From assembly GCA_022825895.1 (NCBI GenBank), contig JAJDVX010000010.1, forward strand, positions 124,001 to 188,000: a stretch of 64,000 nt of DNA, written 5' to 3'. Shown here in pieces: positions 33,548 to 42,700 of this stretch. How positions within the stretch are numbered: position 1 is the first letter of the stretch; each line of letters opens with the position of its first letter. Source of the stretch: Chloroflexota bacterium. Its GTDB lineage: Bacteria; Chloroflexota; UBA11872. The translations under genes were made by a program, and so were the position numbers. Below the pieces are notes generated by a model. It saw nothing but the letters and a program-made list of their open reading frames with translations. It made no database searches and had not been told where the DNA came from.

Positions 33548-34432
33548 CTACGCAGTAGGAGCCAGGTAGTGAACGGGTCGAAGTGGAAACAGCTGTTGCG
33601 CTTCCTCGGAGATCTTCGCGTAGTGTTCGATCCAGAGTTCGACGAAACGCTCGAGATCGACCAGGGTAATTCGGCGTCGCTCTTGTGTTCGCGCTTCGCG
33701 CTGGGCATCTCGGGTGAAGCCTCCCGCGGACACGAAGATGCCAATGTCCTCGTCGCCAAGCACGGCTAGGAACGCCCGAAGCCCATCAACGTTTGTTGCA
33801 TCCGCCCGGCGCTTGACCTGCACCTTCAGTCTCGGCGAGGCGGCTCCAAGCGGGTCGGCCGACGCAACGATGTCGATTCCCTGATCCTGTCCTGGCGGCG
33901 ACACCCACTGAACGTGATAGGACATCGCTTCCAGCAGTCCGGCCACGAGATCTTGAAACTCGTAAGGGTTGATGGCTAGGAGGAAGCTCTTGATCTCTGT
34001 CCAGGCAGTCTCTTCCGCCTCTTCCAGTACCGACCCCGGACTAGGTGCCGCATCGTCATCCAGGTCGGTCGCCGGATCAGGCTGCTTGGCGCGCCACTCG
34101 CCGTAAAGCCGGCCCGCCTCCCGAAAGAGATCCTCGGGGTCCGGGAATTGCTCCAGAGCCGCGCGCCCTTCGTCTGTGACTGTCCACATACCCCGCTGTT
34201 TCACCATCCATCCAGCCTTCACCGGAGCGATGGTCGAAAAGCGAACGATATTGGGAAAGCGTCGAATGCCGGGCCGGTTCGGATACTCGCTGTCTTCGAA
34301 CGGCGTGGCTTGAAGAACTTCCTCGACGCGGTCCACCGCCGCACGCGCAGAGAGTCCGTCGGGTGCCTCGGCCAGGATTCTGAGGAGGGCCTGGGTCATT
34401 TCACCCTGCCGCCGTCGGGTGATTTCGGGCAT
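33548..34432 (-). CDS. Mrr-type restriction endonuclease-like protein
   Basis: Protein of 294 residues, ATG 34432 (a GTG directly before it would add one residue). Residues 1-95 form a winged-helix Mrr_N-like domain (TVTDEGRAALEQFP). An acidic linker follows, then a nuclease domain with PYEFQDLVAGLLEAMSYHV, GIDIVA (Asp187) and VQVKRR (Gln205, Lys207), the D-QxK form of the PD-(D/E)xK active site used by Mrr. Type IV enzymes of this kind cut methylated foreign DNA. No methyltransferase or specificity gene is beside it, so it probably acts alone. It lies beside the repeat island. Confidence 0.88.
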   Translation of the reverse strand: MPEITRRRQGEMTQALLRILAEAPDGLSARAAVDRVEEVLQATPFEDSEYPNRPGIRRFPNIVRFSTIAPVKAGWMVKQRGMWTVTDEGRAALEQFPDPEDLFREAGRLYGEWRAKQPDPATDLDDDAAPSPGSVLEEAEETAWTEIKSFLLAINPYEFQDLVAGLLEAMSYHVQWVSPPGQDQGIDIVASADPLGAASPRLKVQVKRRADATNVDGLRAFLAVLGDEDIGIFVSAGGFTRDAQREARTQERRRITLVDLERFVELWIEHYAKISEEAQQLFPLRPVHYLAPTA

Positions 34433-34435
34433 CAC

Positions 34436-34801
34436 ACGTTCCCCGTCGAACTCGAGTACCGGAACTGAAGCGAATCGTACCGAAGCGGCTGCTTTCGCTG
34501 CCTCGTTGAAGCGGACTCCGCCTGACCGCCCAACGATCCGGCGCTGACCTTGACCTCACCCTCATAAGATTGTACACTATCTGAGTAACCTCTGCGAGTC
34601 AATGTCCCGTGCCCGGCGCCCGTTTCCCGCTGCTGCCGCCCCTCCGTCACTCTGGCCTCCGCGTCTGGAATCCAGCCCTCGCCCCACGCTTCGCCACGGG
34701 TTGCCGGTACGTGCCACCCCGCGCAGCCGGTCGCTCGACGCGGTCAGCGGTACGATGAGCGTCCGGCCCCGACCTGCGGCGCCGCCGCATCCTGAGTCCT
34801 G
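34436..34801. other. Divergent region upstream of valS
   Basis: A 366-base gap between the Mrr-like gene and valS. It contains a strong plus-strand promoter (34550-34578) and a GC-rich leader of about 215 bases. I looked for a plus-strand T-box and found none. No gene is seen. Confidence 0.6.
34550..34578 (+). promoter_or_regulatory. valS promoter
   Basis: TTGACC (34550-34555), 17 bases, TACACT (34573-34578). This is a good sigma-A promoter with ideal spacing, placing the start of transcription near 34585. Confidence 0.7.
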
Positions 34802-37468
34802 ATGGATTCCCAACGTCCGCCCTCTGTCCTCGACGGCATGGCCGGCCCCTACGACCCGGCCGCCGTGGAAGCCCGCCTGTACGACACCTGGAACGAGTCC
34901 GGCGCCTTCCAGCCGTCGGACGATCCGGAGCGCCGGCCGTTCACAATCGCTATCCCTCCGCCGAACATCACGGGCCAGCTACACAACGGGCACGTGCTCT
35001 TCGTCGCCTACCAGGACCTGATGATCCGCTGGCAGCGCATGCACGGCCGGGCCGCGCTGTGGCTGCCGGGCACCGATCACGCGGCCATCGCCACGCAGAA
35101 CGTGATCGAGCGCGAGCTGGACAAGGAAGGACTCACCCGTCACGACCTGGGCCGCGAGGGATTCGAAGAGCGCTTCTGGCAGTGGAAGGACCAAGTCGGC
35201 GACAGCATCAACGACCAGTTGCGGCGGCTGGGCGCCTCGGTGGACTGGACGCGCGAGCACTTCACGCTGGACGAGCAGCTTTCGCGGGCGGTGCGCGAGG
35301 CTTTCGTGCGGCTGTACGAGAAGGGCCTGATCTATCGCGGCCGCTACATGGTCAATTGGTGCCCCGACGACCAGTCGGCCATCAGCGACCTGGAAGTCGA
35401 CCACCTGGACGTGGAAGGCTCGCTCTGGCACATCCGCTACCCCCTGGTCGACGGCGGTCACCTGACCGTGGCCACAACCCGGCCGGAGACGATGCTGGGC
35501 GACACGGCGATTGCCGTGCATCCCGACGACGAGCGTTACCAGGCGCTGATCGGGCGGGAAGCCGTGGTCCCGGGTATCGGTCGCCGGGTTCCGATTATCG
35601 CCGACGCCTTCGTCGATCCCGAGTTCGGGTCAGGGGCGGTCAAGGTCACGCCCGGACACGATCCCAACGACGCGGCGATGGGCGAGCGCCACGACCTGCC
35701 GGTGATCAACATCATGAACGGTGACGGGACGCTGAACGAGAACGCCGGGCGCTGGGCCGGCCAGGATCGATTCGACGCCCGGGCGGCCTACCTGGAGTTC
35801 CTGGAAACCGAGGGTCTGCTGGAACGCACGGAAACGCATACGCACTCCGTGGGCCACTGTTCACGCGACGAAGCAGTGATCGAGCCGCTGGTTTCCGAGC
35901 AGTGGTTTGTGAATGTTCGTCCGCTGGCCGACGCCTCCGAGGCGGCGGTGCACGAGGGGCGCATTAGCTTCCACCCGGCCCGATTCAAGAACGAGTTCCT
36001 GCGCTGGCTGGAGGACATCCAGCCCTGGTGCATTTCGCGGCAGCTCTGGCTGGGCCACCGGATCCCCGTCTGGTACTGCCAGGACTGCAACGCCGAGATC
36101 GTTGCGCGCGAGGATCCGACGTCCTGCGCAACGTGCGGCGGGCGGAAGCTGGAGCAGGACCCCGACGTGCTGGACACCTGGTTCAGCTCGGGCCTGTGGC
36201 CGTTTTCGACCCTCGGCTGGCCGGACGATACGGCGGACATGCGGCGGTTCTACCCGACCGACGTGATGGAGACCGGCTACGACATCATCTTCTTCTGGGT
36301 CGCCCGGATGGTGATGCTGGGATTGGAACTCGTGGGCGAGGTGCCGTTTCACGACGTGTACTTTCACGGGCTGGTACGGCACCTGGACGGCTCCAAGGTC
36401 AGCAAGACCAACTACCAGCCGGGCGACGATCCGCTCGAGACCATCGAGGCCTACGGCGCGGACGCCATGCGCTTCAGCTTTGTCACCGCCGCCGCGCCAG
36501 GCAACGACATGCGGCTGGATCTGCGGCAGGTCGAGCGCGGCGGTCATTTCGCCAACAAGCTCTGGAACGGGGCCAAGTTCGTCATCGGCGCCATGGAACG
36601 CACGGCCGGCAACGAACCCGGGGCGCCGTCACTGGTCGATCGCTGGGTGCTCAGCCGCTTCAACCAGGTGCACGCCGAAGCGATTCGCGACGTCGAACGC
36701 TTCCGCTTCGGCGAAGCCGGACGGGCGCTGCACGATTTCCTGTGGACGGAGTTATTCGACTGGTACGTCGAGGCCGCCAAGATTCGGCTCTACGGCGACG
36801 ATCCGGCGGCCGCCGCCCGCACGGCGGAAACTTTGGCGACCGTGCTGGACGGCTCGTTGCGGCTGCTGCACCCGTTCATGCCGTACGTGACCGAGGAGAT
36901 CTGGCGGCACTACCGCGCCGCGGGAGGCGCGGCGGACGCGCCCGAATTGCTGATCGATACGCCGATCCCGGCCGCTTCGCCGGAGGTTGACGAGGAGGCG
37001 ATCGCTCGGGTGCGGGTGCTGATCGACATCGTCCAGGGCATCCGCAACGCCCGGCACGAGTCGGGCGTGGAGGCGGGCCGCCACGTGGAGGCGCGCGTCA
37101 TCGGCGGCGCGGGACTGGACGCCGAGGCTGTGTTTATCCGGCGCCTGGCCCGTGTTGACCCGCTGACATTCCATCCCGCCGGCACGACGTTCGATGAACC
37201 AGCGGTCACGGCTCGCGCCGGTGGTGTGGAGATATTCCTGCCGCTGGCAGGCATGGTGGATCTCAGCGCCGAGCGCGAGCGCCTGGCGCGTGAGCTGTCT
37301 GAAGCCGAGGCCACGCTGGGGCGCGCGGAGCAGCTGCTGGCGAATCCGCGATTCGTGGAACGTGCCCCGGAGGCCGTGGTGGCCAAGGAGCGCGAACGAG
37401 CGCGGGCGGCGCGTGAGCGCGTGGCCCAGGTCAGGGAGCGGCAGGCGGCTCTGGTCGGCTCCCCGTAG
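34802..37468 (+). CDS. valS: Valine--tRNA ligase
   Basis: Class I aminoacyl-tRNA synthetase of 888 residues, ATG 34802. The HIGH-type motif reads PPNITGQLHNGHVL. The editing domain, with TTRPETMLGDTAIAVHP, is present, and the C-terminal coiled-coil arm (LSAERERLARELSEAEATL) is characteristic of ValRS. A zinc-ribbon-like CysxxCys/CysxxCys segment (WYCQDCNAEI, SCATCGG) is retained. The KMSKS loop is replaced by KVSKT (residues 532-536) followed by NYQPGDDP, an unusual variant. Convergent with the downstream nuclease gene, 19 bases apart. Confidence 0.96.
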   Translation: MDSQRPPSVLDGMAGPYDPAAVEARLYDTWNESGAFQPSDDPERRPFTIAIPPPNITGQLHNGHVLFVAYQDLMIRWQRMHGRAALWLPGTDHAAIATQNVIERELDKEGLTRHDLGREGFEERFWQWKDQVGDSINDQLRRLGASVDWTREHFTLDEQLSRAVREAFVRLYEKGLIYRGRYMVNWCPDDQSAISDLEVDHLDVEGSLWHIRYPLVDGGHLTVATTRPETMLGDTAIAVHPDDERYQALIGREAVVPGIGRRVPIIADAFVDPEFGSGAVKVTPGHDPNDAAMGERHDLPVINIMNGDGTLNENAGRWAGQDRFDARAAYLEFLETEGLLERTETHTHSVGHCSRDEAVIEPLVSEQWFVNVRPLADASEAAVHEGRISFHPARFKNEFLRWLEDIQPWCISRQLWLGHRIPVWYCQDCNAEIVAREDPTSCATCGGRKLEQDPDVLDTWFSSGLWPFSTLGWPDDTADMRRFYPTDVMETGYDIIFFWVARMVMLGLELVGEVPFHDVYFHGLVRHLDGSKVSKTNYQPGDDPLETIEAYGADAMRFSFVTAAAPGNDMRLDLRQVERGGHFANKLWNGAKFVIGAMERTAGNEPGAPSLVDRWVLSRFNQVHAEAIRDVERFRFGEAGRALHDFLWTELFDWYVEAAKIRLYGDDPAAAARTAETLATVLDGSLRLLHPFMPYVTEEIWRHYRAAGGAADAPELLIDTPIPAASPEVDEEAIARVRVLIDIVQGIRNARHESGVEAGRHVEARVIGGAGLDAEAVFIRRLARVDPLTFHPAGTTFDEPAVTARAGGVEIFLPLAGMVDLSAERERLARELSEAEATLGRAEQLLANPRFVERAPEAVVAKERERARAARERVAQVRERQAALVGSP

Positions 37469-37487
37469 CTCGGCGGCTGTTCGAGGC

Positions 37488-38432
37488 TTAGTCCTCGGCC
37501 CGCACGTAGAGTTCGCGCATCGCGGTGGGCCCGCGCAGCATCTCGCCGCGCACGCCCCGTTCACGGGCGGCTGCCACGTCCTCGATTGCCGGCCGAACCT
37601 GCGACGACAACTGGTCGATGTAATGCAGCGCAATGGCCTCCGGCAGCATCGGTTCGGTAACCGCGGCGTATTCCAGCTGACCCTGGTGGCTCAGCACCAG
37701 GTGGCGAAGCAACGTCGCGATCTCGCCATCGCAACCGGTGGCGGCTAGCGCGCGGTCCAGGATTCGCACGCCCTGCACCATGTGGCCTTCCAGGTTGCCG
37801 GCGTCCGTGTAGACGATGCTGGCCTGCAGATCCAACTCCTCCAGCTTGCCCAGATCATGGAGAACGACGCCCGCCAATAGCAGATCGCGGTCAAGCTGCG
37901 GATAAACCCTGGCCACCCGATCGGCAATCTGCAGCATTTCCACGGTGTGCTCCGCCAGCCCGCCGAGCCAGGCGTGATGCCGGGTCTTGGCGGCGGGCCA
38001 CTGGGGAAGCCGTTCGGCAACCAGCGGATCCGCAATCACGGCGCGAAGTACGTCCTTGAGGACAGCGGACTCGATGGACTCGACGGCGTCGCGGATGGAT
38101 CCGGTCAGTTCTTCCGCACTCCGGGTCGAGCGCGGCAAGTAGGCGGTCGCGTCCCAGGTTTCGTTCGAATGCCGCATCGAGTCAACCTTGATGTTGACGC
38201 GGTTACGGAACTCATCGGCCCGTCCCTCCACCTCGTACGGCTCGCTCGCCTTAACAGCCGCGATCTGGGCCTCGGTGACCTGAAACATGACCGCGTCGAT
38301 CGAGGCGCCGGCGCGGTCGCGCAGGCTCATTCTCAGGAAGCGATTGCCCGTGCGGGCCTCGCGAACCTCAACGGACGCGACCAGGAACACGGCATGCACG
38401 TAGCTGCCGGGGGTGATGTCGGCGATGTTCAA
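37488..38432 (-). CDS. YhaM-like 3'-5' exoribonuclease (OB-fold plus HD domain)
   Basis: Protein of 314 residues, the same length as Bacillus YhaM. Residues 1-90 form an OB-fold (SYVHAVFLVASVEVREARTG). The HD phosphohydrolase part has His162 (GGLAEHTVEM), His192-Asp193 (VVLHDLGKLEEL), His217 and LVLSHQGQLEY. YhaM degrades short single-stranded RNA and DNA from the 3' end. The start is TTG 38432, needed to keep the OB-fold complete; the ribosome site is weak. A small membrane protein gene lies 85 bases upstream on the same strand. Confidence 0.9.
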   Translation of the reverse strand: MNIADITPGSYVHAVFLVASVEVREARTGNRFLRMSLRDRAGASIDAVMFQVTEAQIAAVKASEPYEVEGRADEFRNRVNIKVDSMRHSNETWDATAYLPRSTRSAEELTGSIRDAVESIESAVLKDVLRAVIADPLVAERLPQWPAAKTRHHAWLGGLAEHTVEMLQIADRVARVYPQLDRDLLLAGVVLHDLGKLEELDLQASIVYTDAGNLEGHMVQGVRILDRALAATGCDGEIATLLRHLVLSHQGQLEYAAVTEPMLPEAIALHYIDQLSSQVRPAIEDVAAARERGVRGEMLRGPTAMRELYVRAED

Positions 38433-38517
38433 GGGCGTGGGCTTACCGTGGTGGTGGAACGGCGCGTCATCCTACTGGCCGGGGGCTGTGCGGGGCGGGC
38501 CGCGTACCCGGAACCGG

Positions 38518-38949
38518 CTAGCGTCGCCAGCGAAGCGCGTCGCGCAGCCGCTGTCGCCACGACGGGCGCTGGTCAGGCAATTCGATTACTTGCCCACGCC
38601 ACATGACGGGGTTGCCGCGACCACCCGGTGATCGGGCCGAGCGTCGCTCCATGATCCCCCGCACGAGGGCCGACGCAAACACAACCGCGCCGGCCACCGC
38701 CACGATTGCCGCAAACTGCCGCAGGAAAATCGACAGGAACAGCGCCACGACCACCAGGACGGCCGCCGTGACCAGCATTTCGCCAGTCGTCGAAAAGCGG
38801 GCCATGATCCATTGGCCGAGCAACTCGACATAATTGCGGCGAGGTTGAGACGGCTGCGGCCCCCGCGAAACCCGTCGCTTGGGCGGTGGCGCTGAGGCGT
38901 CGGCCCGATCAAGGATTTCCTTGACTTCGTCCTGCCAACTCTTGGGCAT
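38518..38949 (-). CDS. Hypothetical protein with two membrane segments
   Basis: Protein of 143 residues that I do not recognise. A charged N-terminal part (EVKEILDRADASAPPPKRR) precedes two adjacent hydrophobic helices (about residues 56-76 and 80-98) with a short turn, a hairpin in the membrane. The tail is basic and contains NPVMWRGQVIEL and ends RDALRWRR. ATG 38949 with an AGCAGG ribosome site. It lies just upstream of the YhaM-like gene and divergent from the hydantoinase gene. No function proposed. Confidence 0.75.
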   Translation of the reverse strand: MPKSWQDEVKEILDRADASAPPPKRRVSRGPQPSQPRRNYVELLGQWIMARFSTTGEMLVTAAVLVVVALFLSIFLRQFAAIVAVAGAVVFASALVRGIMERRSARSPGGRGNPVMWRGQVIELPDQRPSWRQRLRDALRWRR

Positions 38950-39087
38950 TGCAACCTGCTTCTAAGGGCATCGCTCCGAGTATATCGCCGCGCCGACTTT
39001 CGCCGGGGAGCACGGGCCTGACCTGGAGTTCCCCGGGCAGAGCCGCGACGTGCGGGAAACCGTGGGCAAGCTGGCTATCCTGCACCC

Positions 39088-40698
39088 ATGACGACGCCCG
39101 CAACCGATCCATTCGAGATCGAAGTCTTCCGGCACCTCTTCGCCTCGGTCGCCGAGGAGATGGGGGTGACGGTGCAACGCAGCGCGCATTCGCCCAACAT
39201 CAAGGAGCGGCGCGACCATTCCTGCGCAGTGTTCGACGCCGACGGCCGGATGATCGCGCAGGCGGCGCACATCCCGGTGCATCTTGGGTCGATGCCGGCC
39301 TCGGTCACGGCGGCGATCGAGGTCTACGAGGGCAAGGCGCCAACGCCGGGCGACGTGCTGATCGTGAACGATCCCTATCTCGGCGGCACCCATCTCCCGG
39401 ATATCACCACCGTTTCGCCCGTGTTCGTGGGTTCGAAGCGCCGCCTCACGCACTGGGGCTGGGTGGCGACGCGCGCCCATCACGCCGACGTGGGCGGCCT
39501 GGCGCCCGGCTCCATGCCGCCCTCGACCGAGCTTTACCACGAGGGCCTCATCATCCCGCCGCTGAAGCTGGTGGACGCCGGAGTACTCGACGAGCAGCTG
39601 GTGGAGATCATCTGCCGCAACGTGCGCACGCCGGAGGAACGGCGCGGCGACCTGGAGGCGCAACTGGCCTCGCACCGCGTCGGCGAAGCGCGGCTGGCCG
39701 AGTTCGCCCGGCGCTACGGCGCCGAGCCGCTGCGCGAGCGGGCGGCGGCGTTGCTGTCCTACTCCGAGCGACTCGCCCGAGCGCGCCTTCGAGTGGTTCC
39801 CGACGGCACGTACGGCTTTACCGACTACCTGGACGACGACGGCGCGGACGGTCCGCCGATTCCAATCAAGGTGACGATCGAGGCCGGCGAGGGGCGGCTC
39901 CGGTTCGACTTCAATGGCACGGGCCCCGCGGCGGCCGGTGCGTTGAACGCGCCGGAAGCGGTCACGCGTTCGGCCGTCATCTACGTGGCGCGCTGCCTGA
40001 TGGGCGACGACGTGCCTGCCAATGACGGCGCCACCGCGCCGCTTGAGGTCATCGTGCCCGCCGGCACCGTGCTCAATCCGCCGCGGCCGCACGCCGTCGC
40101 GGCGGGCAACGTTGAAACGTCGCAGCGCGTGGTAGACGTCCTGTGGGGCGCGCTGGCCGAAGCGCTGCCGGACGTGGTCCCGGCCGCGAGCCAGGGCACC
40201 ATGAACAATTTGATCATCGGTGGACTCGATCCCCGGCACGGCCGCGCGTTTACGTACTACGAAACCATCGCCGGCGGCGCGGGCGCGGGCCCGCAAAGCC
40301 CGGGCGCCGATGCGGTGCAGGTTGCCATGACGAACACTCTGAACACACCCATCGAGGCGATGGAGTTGGCCTATCCACTGGCTGCGCGTCGCTACGAGAT
40401 CCGCCGCGAATCCGGCGGCAACGGGACCCACCGCGGCGGCGACGGCGTAATACGGGAGATCGAGACCCTCGTGCCGGCGGTCGTCACCATCGTGACGGAA
40501 CGTCGCAAGCGTCAGCCGTGGGGCGCCGCCGGGGGAGAGCCGGGTAGCCCAGGCGTCAACCGCGGAACAATCGATGGAACTGAGCGGAAACTCCCAGGCA
40601 AGGCCGTGCTGGAACTGCAAGCCGGCGACGTGATCCGAATTGAAACACCCGGCGGCGGCGGCTGGGGTGATCCGCGCTCGGGCGACGCGCCCGCCTAG
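39088..40698 (+). CDS. Hydantoinase B/oxoprolinase family protein
   Basis: HyuB-type subunit of 536 residues, ATG 39088. The start [20 protein letters not shown], the segment [19 protein letters not shown] and the [20 protein letters not shown] stretch are diagnostic, and the C-terminus ends in the typical GGGGWGDP. These subunits normally pair with HyuA to open hydantoins, 5-oxoproline or carboxylate ketones with ATP. No HyuA gene is beside it, so the partner is elsewhere or missing. The stop overlaps that of the convergent thpR gene in a shared CTAG. Confidence 0.93.
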   Translation: MTTPATDPFEIEVFRHLFASVAEEMGVTVQRSAHSPNIKERRDHSCAVFDADGRMIAQAAHIPVHLGSMPASVTAAIEVYEGKAPTPGDVLIVNDPYLGGTHLPDITTVSPVFVGSKRRLTHWGWVATRAHHADVGGLAPGSMPPSTELYHEGLIIPPLKLVDAGVLDEQLVEIICRNVRTPEERRGDLEAQLASHRVGEARLAEFARRYGAEPLRERAAALLSYSERLARARLRVVPDGTYGFTDYLDDDGADGPPIPIKVTIEAGEGRLRFDFNGTGPAAAGALNAPEAVTRSAVIYVARCLMGDDVPANDGATAPLEVIVPAGTVLNPPRPHAVAAGNVETSQRVVDVLWGALAEALPDVVPAASQGTMNNLIIGGLDPRHGRAFTYYETIAGGAGAGPQSPGADAVQVAMTNTLNTPIEAMELAYPLAARRYEIRRESGGNGTHRGGDGVIREIETLVPAVVTIVTERRKRQPWGAAGGEPGSPGVNRGTIDGTERKLPGKAVLELQAGDVIRIETPGGGGWGDPRSGDAPA

Positions 40699-41312
40699 AA
40701 GAAACCGAAGCGCCGCCGCTGTGGCGCGTCCACTGAGACCTCGTCGGGCGCAAATCCCACCGAGAATGCCTCGTGATGGATAGCCCCGGTTGGGGTCAGG
40801 TCGCTTTCCATCAGGCTGATGTGCGACACGGTGAACAATCCCAGCCGGTCAAGCTCCATCGCCTCGAACCCGCGACTGATCGAGCGGCGGGCCGTCGGCG
40901 CGGCCATGCGGCCGATGCGCGCCAGCGTGACGTGTGGGCTGAATGGCCGCCGGTCCACGCGCAGACCCAGCCCGCGCACGGCCTCCAGCACCGCCGCCTG
41001 CAAGTCCCGCAACGCCTCGGTCTCGCCGCTGATCCCGGCCCAGGCAACGCGCGGCTCGCGATTCTCCGGAAACGTGCCGCCGCCGCTGAAGCCGATGCTG
41101 AACGGGTGGCGGCCGCGCACGGCCGCCTGCATACCGGAGCGGACGCTGTCGGTGCTCTGCGCCGGAATGTTGCCCAGGAATGCGAGTGTGAGGTGCAGGT
41201 TTTCCGGCGCAACGGTTCGAATGTGACGCGATACGCGGCCCAATGACGCCGCTTCGGCAGCCAGCGCGTCCCGAAACGGCTTGGGGATCGTGACAGCCAC
41301 GAATGCCCGCAT
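40695..41312 (-). CDS. thpR: RNA 2',3'-cyclic phosphodiesterase (LigT/ThpR)
   Basis: 2H-phosphoesterase of 205 residues. I start at ATG 41312 (MRAFVAVTIPKPFRDAL), which gives the family length; the longer open frame to 41510 adds unrelated sequence. Both catalytic HxT motifs are present, HLTLAFLG and HVTLARIG. The family hydrolyses 2',3'-cyclic phosphates on RNA ends or ligates tRNA halves in vitro. Its stop shares CTAG with hyuB; the Dxs-like gene starts 91 bases away in the opposite direction. Confidence 0.92.
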   Translation of the reverse strand: MRAFVAVTIPKPFRDALAAEAASLGRVSRHIRTVAPENLHLTLAFLGNIPAQSTDSVRSGMQAAVRGRHPFSIGFSGGGTFPENREPRVAWAGISGETEALRDLQAAVLEAVRGLGLRVDRRPFSPHVTLARIGRMAAPTARRSISRGFEAMELDRLGLFTVSHISLMESDLTPTGAIHHEAFSVGFAPDEVSVDAPQRRRFGFF

Positions 41313-41402
41313 AGCCGGCCAGTATAGTGAGATGAGCCATCGACCGACGGGCCTCGGATTGCTCGCAATCCGGCGAGCACCGGCAGACCTTCGGAATACC
41401 CA

Positions 41403-42674
41403 ATGACAGCCGCGATTCCAGAGCGCCTTGCGGTCCAGCCGGCCGATCCGGCTGCTCCGGCCGCGCGTGCCGCCACGATTGAGGCGCTGCGCGACCGGCT
41501 CTCGCACCACTTGCCGTCAAACGTCCTGGCGCTCGGCGACGCCGCCGAACTGGCCGTGATGGTCGCGGAAACCGTGGAGGATCCCGTCACGGACGTGTTC
41601 TGGGATCGGGCGGACCACGCGCTCGCCCACGATCTGCTACTGAAGGGCCTGGCCGAAGCACAGAGCACGGAGTCACCCGGCCGCGCGGCTTCCGAGGCGG
41701 CCGGCGTGGCGGTTGCCCGCACGTTGCGTCGCGAACGCCGGCCGGTCGTGGCCGTGCTGGACGAGGCCGGACTGGGAACCGGTCTGGCGTTTGAAGCCGT
41801 GAACCACGTCGGTCACCTGCAAGTTCCGTTTGTCCTGGTCCTGGTTGACGCGCAGACGCCGCGCGGCCGCAACGCCGGAGCCATGGCTCGCTATCTGACT
41901 CGCGTTCGCGGCCACGCCCGCTACTCCGATGCAAAGAACCTGATTGAAGCCACGCTTGGGCGCATGCCGGCGGGCGAACAGGCGGTGGAAGTGGCGCGCC
42001 GGCTCAAGAACTCCGTGCGCGAGCTGCTGGTGCCCACCGAGATGTGGGAAGAGCTGCTGGGGTTCATGTACCTGGGACCGGTCGACGCACACAATCTGGA
42101 GGCCCTGGGCGAACTGCTGCGCCTGGCGCTCCGGGTCGGGCGGCCGGTGGTCCTGCATGTGACCCTTGAAGGGCGCGCGCCGGCCCGATCCACGTCGCCC
42201 GACGTAATCGGCCGCCTGGTCGACCTCGAGCAGGCGCTCGCGGACGCAATGGCTGGAGACGAGCGACGCCTGTTGATTGCGACCGACACCCACGGCGCGC
42301 TCGATACCGCCGTGCTGGCCGAAAAGGCTCCCGAGCGATATTTCGACCTTGGCCTGGGCGGATCGCACGCCGTGTCCTTTGCCGGCAGCCTGGCCGCGCA
42401 GGGCTACCGACCGATGGTGGTTCTCGGCGACGCCAGCCTGGAGTCCGCCCTGGCGGCTCTGACGGCCGAGCCCCGCCATCGCGACGGCCCGGTGACGATC
42501 ATTTGCGCAGCCCGCGGCCTGGCGCTCCGCGCTCCCGTGCACGCGGCGCTCCGCGCGGCAGGCTTCGACTGGATCGGTCCGCATACGCACGGGGGATGGA
42601 CCGAGGCCCTGCGCGCGGCCGACGTCAGCCAGCATTGGACGTTCCTTACGGCCGAGGCGCCGAACCCGGCCTGA
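41403..42674 (+). CDS. Degenerate Dxs-like (transketolase-family) protein
   Basis: Protein of 423 residues derived from 1-deoxy-D-xylulose-5-phosphate synthase (about 620 residues). Matching landmarks are FEAVNHVGHL, FMYLGPVDAHNLEAL, KAPERYFDLGLGG and HAVSFAGSLAAQGYRPMVV. Key residues are lost: the Glu that activates thiamine diphosphate (GIAEQHAV) is Gly320 in GLGGSHAV, the Mg-binding GDGA is DEAG, the following Asn is Ala150, and the GHQAY His is Asp. The C-terminal transketolase domain is missing. A true enzyme is unlikely; a regulatory or scaffold pseudoenzyme is possible. The frame is intact with normal codon use, so it seems maintained. Followed closely by an amidohydrolase gene. Confidence 0.85.
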   Translation: MTAAIPERLAVQPADPAAPAARAATIEALRDRLSHHLPSNVLALGDAAELAVMVAETVEDPVTDVFWDRADHALAHDLLLKGLAEAQSTESPGRAASEAAGVAVARTLRRERRPVVAVLDEAGLGTGLAFEAVNHVGHLQVPFVLVLVDAQTPRGRNAGAMARYLTRVRGHARYSDAKNLIEATLGRMPAGEQAVEVARRLKNSVRELLVPTEMWEELLGFMYLGPVDAHNLEALGELLRLALRVGRPVVLHVTLEGRAPARSTSPDVIGRLVDLEQALADAMAGDERRLLIATDTHGALDTAVLAEKAPERYFDLGLGGSHAVSFAGSLAAQGYRPMVVLGDASLESALAALTAEPRHRDGPVTIICAARGLALRAPVHAALRAAGFDWIGPHTHGGWTEALRAADVSQHWTFLTAEAPNPA

Positions 42675-42700
42675 CCATCCGGGCCGCGCCGGGCGGCACA

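Noticed and set aside
34685-34725. T-box-like GGGTGGCAC sequence upstream of valS
   Set aside because: It reads only on the minus strand, away from valS, and lacks the stem I and antiterminator context, so it is a chance match.
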